Shown here: positions 24,523-32,500 of the stretch, piece by piece | Position numbering within the stretch: position 1 is the first letter of the stretch | Layout: every line of letters begins with the position of its first letter | Assembly (NCBI RefSeq): GCF_017377855.1 | Contig: NZ_JAFREP010000024.1 | Coordinates: 62,001 to 126,000 of the forward strand | Reading direction: 5' to 3' | Source: Acanthopleuribacter pedis | GTDB lineage: Bacteria; Acidobacteriota; Holophagae; Acanthopleuribacterales; Acanthopleuribacteraceae | DNA: 64,000 nt | Notes under the pieces: model-generated | Told to the model about the DNA's origin: nothing | Database searches by the model: none | The model's input: the letters and a program-made list of their open reading frames with translations, nothing else | Program-made: the position numbers and the translations under genes

Positions 24523-27332
24523 TCGACGGCGATGCCGGCGGCACGGGCTTTTTGAGCTTTTTCCTGAAGCCAGGGCTGTTGGTCTTCCCGGAATTGGATG
24601 AGGTCGAGGGTGCGCTGATCGGTTTCGCCGTATTCGACTTTGGCTTCTTCGATGACTTCGTCCAGTTCTTTTGCCCCCTCGGGATAGTCACTTTGGACGA
24701 GGGCCATCACCCATTCGACTTTGATGTCGGCCATTTTGAGATTGTAGGTTCCCGGAATTTGTTCGAAATGACTAATCGCAATACATCCCCAGCGCGACGC
24801 TTCCTCCATTTCCCCGAGTTGCCTGGATACAGAACAAAGAAAATACGCCAAATGAGCAGCTCCGAATAGATGAGTGTGGCCCCGCCCTTCATGAATACCA
24901 TAACTTAAAAGTAATAGGTTCTTTGCCGGCTCCAACTCGCCGTTACTGAGTAAAGCATCTCCAAAAAGTCCAACCTGTACAGCCTTCTTCAAAGAAACAT
25001 CTTCAGATCTATACACTTTACTAATATAACTTTCTACAGTAGGCAAGAACATGTCGTAATTACCCGAACGACGAGCAGCTTCTACGCCGTAATTCATAAC
25101 ATCCGCCCAAAAATCATTATTTAAATTGCGTATTTCTTGCAATTCACTACCAACTTGAGTTATCACAGACAGAGACTTTAAGAAGGCGCCTCGCTCAACC
25201 AAAACGTGAACCTTTCTATAGACATAATAAACAAATTGATAATGATTCCCCCCGTAAAACTCCTCAGCAAGCCTCATCGCCAAATCAATATAGTAATCAG
25301 ATCGTTGATAATCTCCCATATCATTATAAATAGAAGCCATATTCACAAAAGTCTCCAGTGAAACACTCTGCGATTCATGCTTATATTGAGATAATTTTAC
25401 TGCCTCCTGAAAGAATATTAATGCTTTTTTATTTTCGATTTTATAGAAATAATATATCCCCCATGCCTCTTTCAGTTCAACCTCTAAAACAGCCACCTCC
25501 TCAGGAAATCTTTCTTTAATTTCCTCCACTCTAAGCAGGTATTGCCTTGACAAATCAAACCGCCTCCTGACCGAGTAGTGATCAGATATTTGCAAACCAA
25601 GTCTTGATAAAAGCCTTGCATTACGCGCAAATACTTTTGTTTCATTAAACAGTTCTTTTCTATACCGTACTTCGCTATCCCCATCTTCAGTAATACTTAT
25701 TGCCCGACAAAGAAAATATTTCGCCTCAAAGGCTTCATAAGAGTCTTTACCATAGTAAATTTCATTTAGTGCTCTAGCTTTATCCAGATAGTAAGTCGCC
25801 TCTTCACCCTCCCCTGCATTACAAAACGCTTGCCCAACAAAAACATAAAGTTTACCTCTAATGGCTTCGCTAATGTTCATTGTTTCAATTTCTGGCGCAA
25901 ACTCTTCAAGCCGATCAATTACCTTAACGTCTAGTCCTCCCCTTCCTGGCGATGCCGATATAACAAAATCTTTCAATATTTCGATCGTTGCCTTCGCGGC
26001 GTCAATTTCTTCTAACATCCGTCGTTCCGCTTGTTTTGCCTGATAAGCTCCCGCAATCAAACCCACAACAGCTACAATCAGCGCAGCCAGAACAACGATT
26101 AAACTGACGCTAAGTAGTTTATTTCTCTTTACAAAACAACCTATCTGATAGCTTAAACTAGGTGGGCTGGCCACTACAGGTTGGTTTATCAAATGCCGTT
26201 CACAATCTTCCGCAAAGGAAAGCGCGCTTTCGTAACGCCTATCAGGATCTTTCTCCATTGCCTTTATGGTGATCCAATCTATGTCGCCGCGGTAAATCTT
26301 CCCTAAGGCAGGTAGCCCTGTTCCCATTTCCTCCGAAACGGATCCACCAGCCATAAGAACAGCACGGCTGGGTAATACTGGTTGTAATTCCCGGATCGCT
26401 TTAAAGGTTTGGTCCCAACTTTGGGACTCTGACGATTTGTTTTGGAGCGGTAGTTCGCCGACCAGCATTTCGTAGAGAATGACACCCAAACTGTAGACAT
26501 CGGTGCGCAGATCGACATCGTCACCATTGACCAGGGTTTGTTCCGGGCTCATGTAACCCAAGGTGCCGACCGCCATGCCGGGGATGGTTAGTTGCGTGGC
26601 GGTGACCTGGAAACTGTGCTCCACCTGGTTGTCGGCTTGCACCGCTTTGGCGATGCCGAAATCGATGATTTTGGGTTGGGGCTCCCCGTCCACCTCGGTA
26701 ATTAAAATGTTGGCGGGTTTGAGATCGCGGTGGATCACCCCGCGCTGGTGGGCGAAATGGACCGCACGACAAATGGCGATAAACAGATTCAGCCGTTGTT
26801 CCACATTCAGCTTGTTGTGACGACAATACGCATCCAACGGCAAACCCTCGACCAACTCCATACAAAAATAAGGTAAACCGTCATCCGTCACCCCGGAGAA
26901 ATAGACCGAGGCGATGTTGGGATGGTTTAGCCGCGCCAAGGTCTGCACTTCGCTTTCAAAGCGCCGTTGCAACCGGTCATTGGTGTGGTACACCCGAATG
27001 ATTTTGATGGCGGCCAAGCGATGGAAGGGTCGCGTTTGTTCCGCCCGATAAACCGCACCCATGCCCCCTTCGCCAATTAACTCGGTCAAGGTAAAGGTCC
27101 CCACCGCCTTCCCCACAAACCGGTCCTGCAACAGTTCCGCACCATGCAAAGAGCCTGGCTCGAAAAACGAATCGGCCGCGGCCAAATCATCCGCATCAAG
27201 TAACTTACGCAGCTCGACGAACAGGTCGGGATCCTCGCGGGCCACCTCATTTAAATAAGCTTTGCGCGGCGCGCCCGACAACGCATGACACTGCTCAAAC
27301 GCGTTTTCCAGTTTTTCCCAGGTGGTTCGCAT
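24519..27332 (-). CDS. Ser/Thr protein kinase with TPR-type extracytoplasmic half
   Basis: The 937-residue protein has an N-terminal helical leader, then a Pkn2/PknB-type kinase: GEGGMGAVYRAEQ glycine loop, AAIKII with the Lys, HRDLKPANILI with the catalytic Asp at 203, DFGIAKAV and MSPEQ. One transmembrane helix (LLSVSLIVVLAALIVAVVGLIAGA) follows near residue 415, then about 500 residues of TPR-like helical repeats. I start at ATG 27332, which has GAGGGAG upstream. The kinase half has local base composition, but roughly 24750-26200 is clearly AT-rich with different codon use, suggesting a recombined or acquired sensor half. The kinase probably phosphorylates cytoplasmic targets in response to a periplasmic signal. 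Confidence 0.92.
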   Translation of the reverse strand: MRTTWEKLENAFEQCHALSGAPRKAYLNEVAREDPDLFVELRKLLDADDLAAADSFFEPGSLHGAELLQDRFVGKAVGTFTLTELIGEGGMGAVYRAEQTRPFHRLAAIKIIRVYHTNDRLQRRFESEVQTLARLNHPNIASVYFSGVTDDGLPYFCMELVEGLPLDAYCRHNKLNVEQRLNLFIAICRAVHFAHQRGVIHRDLKPANILITEVDGEPQPKIIDFGIAKAVQADNQVEHSFQVTATQLTIPGMAVGTLGYMSPEQTLVNGDDVDLRTDVYSLGVILYEMLVGELPLQNKSSESQSWDQTFKAIRELQPVLPSRAVLMAGGSVSEEMGTGLPALGKIYRGDIDWITIKAMEKDPDRRYESALSFAEDCERHLINQPVVASPPSLSYQIGCFVKRNKLLSVSLIVVLAALIVAVVGLIAGAYQAKQAERRMLEEIDAAKATIEILKDFVISASPGRGGLDVKVIDRLEEFAPEIETMNISEAIRGKLYVFVGQAFCNAGEGEEATYYLDKARALNEIYYGKDSYEAFEAKYFLCRAISITEDGDSEVRYRKELFNETKVFARNARLLSRLGLQISDHYSVRRRFDLSRQYLLRVEEIKERFPEEVAVLEVELKEAWGIYYFYKIENKKALIFFQEAVKLSQYKHESQSVSLETFVNMASIYNDMGDYQRSDYYIDLAMRLAEEFYGGNHYQFVYYVYRKVHVLVERGAFLKSLSVITQVGSELQEIRNLNNDFWADVMNYGVEAARRSGNYDMFLPTVESYISKVYRSEDVSLKKAVQVGLFGDALLSNGELEPAKNLLLLSYGIHEGRGHTHLFGAAHLAYFLCSVSRQLGEMEEASRWGCIAISHFEQIPGTYNLKMADIKVEWVMALVQSDYPEGAKELDEVIEEAKVEYGETDQRTLDLIQFREDQQPWLQEKAQKARAAGIAVD

Positions 27333-28239
27333 CGGCCCACTCCCTCTCGTCAATCCAAGAACCTGCACCAACCAAAACGGCGCGTTTCAACTTATCGGCA
27401 TCCCTTCACCGATCCCAACGTTTCAGGCGGAGAGAAGACCTTTTCGGTCGCACGGAACCGCATCGTGAACGACCGAATCACCCAATCCCAGAGAAAAACC
27501 AACCCCGGCCCATAACCCGTGATCAACGCCCTCCCCCCGACAAACTCGCGGCCAACGACAGCGACTTGATCCCCGTCACATTTTTCCTGGGTCTCCACAC
27601 TTTCTTCAAATTCCGTCCATAAATTTGGAAGCAACACATGACTCGGATTGTTGTCCCCTCCAAGAAGAACGCGGCAGCCTGATTTTTCAGCCCAACCGCG
27701 TTTGTTCCCATGCAGCATCGATTCATCTGATACGCCCTGGTCCTGCAATCACCACCTTTTGACCTTCCGATCTGTCCTTTTCCGCGAACCGGCACGGCCG
27801 CCGGCACGCGGCTGTCCTTCCACCTGAACCCTGCTTTCTCGCTGGTGACATGCCACCCGGTTCGCACCCTTCAGGTAACCGCGTTCGTGCTTCCCAACAC
27901 GACCGCTTCCCATCGTGCCGATTGACCCGACCCGGCGAGGACCCCTCTCCCCGATGGTCTCGGGCATGAAGCCACACCACGACGACAAACGCACCGGTTC
28001 GGGAATTCCTTCCCGGTAGACAGCGCCTTGTCTGAACCTCATTTCTGGCCAGGGTTTTTGCACCAAAGCTGAAACCCTTGGAAGAAGTGTGGGCTTGAAC
28101 CCGCATCGCACATCTTGGAACCACCGTTCCAGGGTGCGGCGGCGCGGATTCGCGGAAACCTGCATTTGCCGGCCAATCCCCGTCCAGCAACGGATTCGAT
28201 GCCGGCGCGCCGCGATCTCCCTTCAAAAAAGGAGCTACC
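27333..28239. other. 907-bp region with no convincing gene
   Basis: Several overlapping minus-strand open frames exist (for example 27392-27748 and 27749-28165), but they overlap one another, lack ribosome binding sites and are rich in Arg/Gly/Trp/Cys, as expected of non-coding GC-rich DNA. The segment near 28090-28170 resembles intergenic filler rather than a gene. The promoter of the kinase on the left and of the chaperone/effector unit on the right must lie here. Confidence 0.4.
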
Positions 28240-28731
28240 ATGATTGCCCCGCTCTCCGATTGTTTTGCCGAATTACAGGCACTCTGTACCGCGCTCAACC
28301 TGCAAGCACCCAGCCGCGGCGAAGACCCGGTCCAGGTGATCCTCCCCCTGCGCGACCACGGCCTGGTTTTCCTCGCCTACCAACCCGCCGCCGCGGCGGT
28401 CACGTTGACCTATCGCTTCTTCGAGGCGAAACCCTCCCCCGCCCTCTACGAGGCCTTGCTCATCGCCAACCTCAGCGCCGAACCGGTCGACACCCGGCTC
28501 GGCCTGGAACTGGCCGGCGATTGCATTTTGTTCGAGGGCAGCTATCGCCCCGGCTGTTGCGACGGCGACCTCACCCACTACACCCAAACCTTCGTCAACC
28601 AAATCCGGCGCTGGACCCACTTTCTGGCCACCCACCACGGGGACCCGACCCAACCCCTTGGTTTTGAACCGGAACCCGTACCGGAAACGGTGCTGTCCAC
28701 CACCCAGCCCCACACAAGGCAGTTCGCCTAA
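28240..28731 (+). CDS. CesT-like type III secretion chaperone (1)
   Basis: The 163-residue acidic protein has the order of elements of CesT/SycE-like class I chaperones: an N-terminal helix (CFAELQALCTALNL), a run of beta strands (VQVILPLRDHGLVFLAYQ, VTLTYRFFE), a helix (PALYEALLIANLSAE), strands (TRLGLELAGDCILFEGSY) and a C-terminal helix (YTQTFVNQIRRWTHFL). AAAAAAGGAG precedes the ATG. Such dimers bind the N-terminal region of a secreted effector and are usually encoded beside it; here a second similar gene and a giant protein follow. The assignment rests on fold pattern, size and context. Confidence 0.5.
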   Translation: MIAPLSDCFAELQALCTALNLQAPSRGEDPVQVILPLRDHGLVFLAYQPAAAAVTLTYRFFEAKPSPALYEALLIANLSAEPVDTRLGLELAGDCILFEGSYRPGCCDGDLTHYTQTFVNQIRRWTHFLATHHGDPTQPLGFEPEPVPETVLSTTQPHTRQFA

Positions 28732-28740
28732 TGCCACCGA

Positions 28741-28780
28741 AGCAGCGCGATCCATCGCGCAGCAGCGCGATCCATCGCGC
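28741..28780. repeat. 20-bp perfect tandem duplication with internal palindrome
   Basis: AGCAGCGCGATCCATCGCGC occurs twice head to tail between the two chaperone genes. Each unit contains the palindrome GCGCGA-TCCA-TCGCGC, so the transcript can form two small hairpins or one longer one just before the second ribosome binding site (GGAGG 28801-28805). Confidence 0.8.
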
Positions 28781-28811
28781 AGCCTCGGAACCACCCCGAC
28801 GGAGGATTTTT

Positions 28812-29327
28812 ATGATTGAAGACACCACCCCGACCAACGGCGACCCACTGGCGCCGCTTGTGGCCGCGTTCGCGGAACGCGCCGGCATCGAACCGCCCGA
28901 GGCGGACGCCGACCACTGCTACGGCCTGCTGTTTAACCAAACCACGGCGGTGTACCTGCGTAGCGAACCCGACCGCGATCGCATCGCGCTGTTTACCCCC
29001 TTCCCGGACATCACCGACGACGACACGGGTTCGACCTGGCGGCGACTGCTGCATTTCAACGCAACCGAAAGGGCCACCCACCTGAGGTTCGCGCTCGAAC
29101 CCCGGACCAAAACACCGGTCCTGATCCTCGAGCGCCCCGCCGAAGGTTGCACCACCGACGACTTGGAAAACGCACTGGACGAACTGCTGGATGCGGTCGC
29201 GCGCACCCACCAACCCTGGTTCGACCAAACCGGCCCGACCGAAACGCTTGCCGCGGAACCGGGACCGGAGGAACCATCTCCCGCGGACGAACACCTCGCC
29301 CCGCCGTCCCCCTCCCTCCTGGCATAA
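28812..29327 (+). CDS. CesT-like type III secretion chaperone (2)
   Basis: The 171-residue acidic protein follows the same pattern as the gene before it: a helix (LAPLVAAFAERAGI), strands (YGLLFNQTTAVYLRS, RIALFTPFPDI), a helix/strand section (WRRLLHFNATERATHLRFALEP, PVLILERPAE) and a C-terminal helix (DDLENALDELLDAVARTHQPW), with a Pro/Glu-rich tail. The ATG at 28812 follows GGAGG by 6 bases. Two chaperones for one large substrate would fit an effector with two binding sites or a heterodimeric chaperone. The similarity is structural and not proven by sequence identity. Confidence 0.45.
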   Translation: MIEDTTPTNGDPLAPLVAAFAERAGIEPPEADADHCYGLLFNQTTAVYLRSEPDRDRIALFTPFPDITDDDTGSTWRRLLHFNATERATHLRFALEPRTKTPVLILERPAEGCTTDDLENALDELLDAVARTHQPWFDQTGPTETLAAEPGPEEPSPADEHLAPPSPSLLA

Positions 29328-29388
29328 CCAACACCCTGATACGGCCTTTCGCCGCCAACCAACGCGGCCCAAAACACCGTTCCCGCTT

Positions 29389-29450
29389 AACCCGCATTTC
29401 TCAAAAAGATTCGTCGCGAGAAGCTGAAAGCCTCGTGAGGAATGCGGGTT
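29389..29450 (+). promoter_or_regulatory. hairpin between chaperone and giant gene
   Basis: AACCCGCATT (29389-29398) pairs with AATGCGGGTT (29441-29450), forming a 10-bp stem in the 236-bp gap. No T-run follows, so an attenuator, processing site or stabilising structure is more likely than a terminator. Confidence 0.4.
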
Positions 29451-29563
29451 AGGGTCAAAACCGCCGGCGCGTGGCCGGCAAAAGCACCCTTCGCCTCGTG
29501 CCGTCTCGGCCTCCTTGCCACCCATGCCAAGGGTTATGCATTTCATTTCAGAGGAGCCCCCTT

Positions 29564-32500
29564 ATGAGTCCCACCCTTCAACAGTTCCGCCAGATCGCCA
29601 ATAGCCAAAACAGCCAGGTATTGCAGAGCCGCGGCCAACAACAGCAACTCGGCGTGCTCGGCCGCTTCAAACACCACCAAGTCCAATCCCTCAACGGCGC
29701 GCTGAGCAAAAAACTCAGCAGCACGGAGCTGGAAAGCAACCAGGCGGTCAAACAACAGTTCGCCAAGGTGCTCACCAAAAATTTCGACGGCCTGTTTGTG
29801 CTCTCCGCGCTGCAGCAAATCGGCCTTCACAGCGACCGGCCGTTAACCACCAAGGACGTGGCCGACATCCTCGCCAAAGGCAAGCGCTTCCAACTGCTCA
29901 GCCCCAACCAGGTCCAGCAACACCTGTCCGGCAATACCTTTCGCGATCAAGTTCTGCACATCGAAAAAACGATTCGCGCGGACAAGGGTTATTTCAATCA
30001 ACCGCTGCCGCAAAAATTGCCGCTCAACCTGCACCCGATTCCCGATCTGGTCAGGCAAAATCTGCGAAACCTTAAAACGCCGGTAACCCGCGCCTTACTC
30101 GACACCATCGTGCAGCGCGTGGTGAAAAAACACCTCAACGGCACCAGCCCCGATCTGATGGTGCGCGACCCCAACCCGCGCCCCCCCTTACGCCTGCCCA
30201 CGCTCCCAAAAACCACGGTGAGCACCCCCAAACCGATGAAAACCAACGCGGGTAAAACCATCAAGGGTTTGGTGAAATTGCCCAAACTCAAATCACAAAA
30301 ACAGAGCTTTGGGTGGAACTCGGTGGTCTCCACGTTCAAGTCCGGCAACTCCAAGGCTGCCTATTTCGACAAGGTCAAAATCGGTCACAAGGGCAAAGAA
30401 TTTTTACCGATAACCCGGGAATGGGCGCTGAACTTTACCGCGCTGCGTTCCCAACTCGACAATCCCAACCTCACCGCACCGCAACGAAAAATGATTACCA
30501 GCCGCGCTCTTGGCTACCTCTACAAGTTCGCCGAGGTCGGTAACCCAGTCCAAATGGGCTGGCAGGCCAACCAACTTAACCCAACCGGCAGCAATTATTT
30601 CCGACAAGGGCAATCGCAGCTTTTCACCCTATTTAAAGCGGAGTTGGAAGCCGGCCTCGGTTTGCCCAAGGGCACGGGTTACCCGGTGTTTGACAGAAAA
30701 GCCCTCGACCAGGTCAAACGCAATTTCGAGTTCGCCGCCAAAGACAAGCAGGTTTTTGAGATCAATGACATAAGCGGGCCGAGCGTGTTCCAAAATATTG
30801 CCGCGGCGGCGCTGAAAACCCGGGGCAAATTCTTTTTGGACATCTCGCCGTTGATCAACAAGATTCAGGTACCCAACGGGCTCGGCAGCGAACAAGCCGC
30901 GGCGGTTGGTGGGCAAATCGAAGACATTGTCGGCCAAGTTCGCGATAAGATTCGCCTGCAAGTGGAAATCCAGGTGCGGCAGAACAACCCCAAAAACACA
31001 CCGTTGCGGGAAATCGACATCCAGACCCGCGAGATCATGCGCACGATCATGGACCACACGGCACTCGGCGGCACGGTCCGGGTCGGCGACCAAGATGTGC
31101 TGATCATGCGCGGCTTTGATCGCGGCGGAAACGCCGCGGCGCAGGCGGTCGCCAAGGACATGATGTACCATAGCGGCTATTTACTCGGGCCGACCCATAT
31201 TCTCGAGAGTTGGGCGACCTTAGCACCCAGTATGGAATCGATGTTGAACCGCCTGGGCCAAGACATCTCCGATCTGAACCTGCCGGATGTGGTTGATTTC
31301 CCCACGCCGGATTATCATCTACAAAGCTACGACGGCATGGATGCATTTTTTAATGATCCCCAGGTCGCCGGGTTTTTTAAAACGACGATGCACGGCGGTG
31401 CGCCCAACTACGCGCAAGCCCTGGTCCCCCTTGTTTCGCGCCAGATGGAAGCGCTGAAAAAAACCATCATCCCGCTTTTGAAGGACCCCCACCTGGGCGG
31501 TATGGCACAGTTCGTCCTCAACCGAATGGCGGGCCATATGGAAAAGGCGACCAACAGTGTGAATAACATGCCGGCTTTCCTCAACCAGATGCACCTGATC
31601 AATGAAGAACTGGCGACCTTGGTTGCGCTGATCAAACCCTACAACCCCGACCATTTTTCGGCTCTGTACGAAAAGGCGGCGGGTATCAACCCACACGGGG
31701 TCAAGGTCAAGCCGCACCATCAATTCAAAAACGGCGGCATGCATGCGTTTAACGCGGTGCTTTCCGGGGTCGAACAGCTGACGGGGCGGCGCGACCTCAA
31801 CGTGGTGGCGGTCAAAGGTTCCTACTACGAGGAGTCGGATCACGTGCTTTCCGAGACGGCCCACTACAGCAAGTCAACCTTCGACAGCAGCGATCCCAAG
31901 ACATCGATCCAAAACATCAGGAGCAGCCTCAAAAACGGGCAGAAGCTCGATCTGTTCCTGGGCGAATTTCACCACAACATTTCCGCCTCGGTTAAGAACC
32001 GTTACAAAGGCGAGAACCTGGTCGCCCAAGTGAAGGAACTCTACCAGCAGGGCTTGGTCTCAGACACCTTCACGGTCGCCATCGACACCACCATCGCCAA
32101 AACCGACGGACCGGAGATCAAACAGTTCTTGGAAGCCTTCGCCGACAAAATCAACAAGCGCGAACTCAATGTGGTTTTTTTCCGCAGCGGTCAAAAGTTC
32201 GACATGGGCGGCAACGACAATTACAACGCGGGTTTTATGGTGTCCTACAACCGGGACCAACAATTCCAAGGGTTTAACCAAGGTTCGGCCAATATCGGCA
32301 ATCCCTCGGAGGGGAACCTCCAGGGCATGATGCACATCGAACTCACGGCCCAAAAAGAACTCAACAACTACCGCAAGGCGATCATGAGTTCCCACGCCAA
32401 ATTGCTGGATCCCAACAGCAAACTGGCGTTGTCCGAACGATTGCGCGATCCGAAACAGGTCACCGGCAACGAAAGCCTGCTGATCACGCCCAACGATGAT

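Noticed and set aside
27392..28298. Several minus-strand open frames upstream of the kinase
   Set aside because: They overlap each other in different frames, lack ribosome binding sites and show no domain; treated as non-coding.
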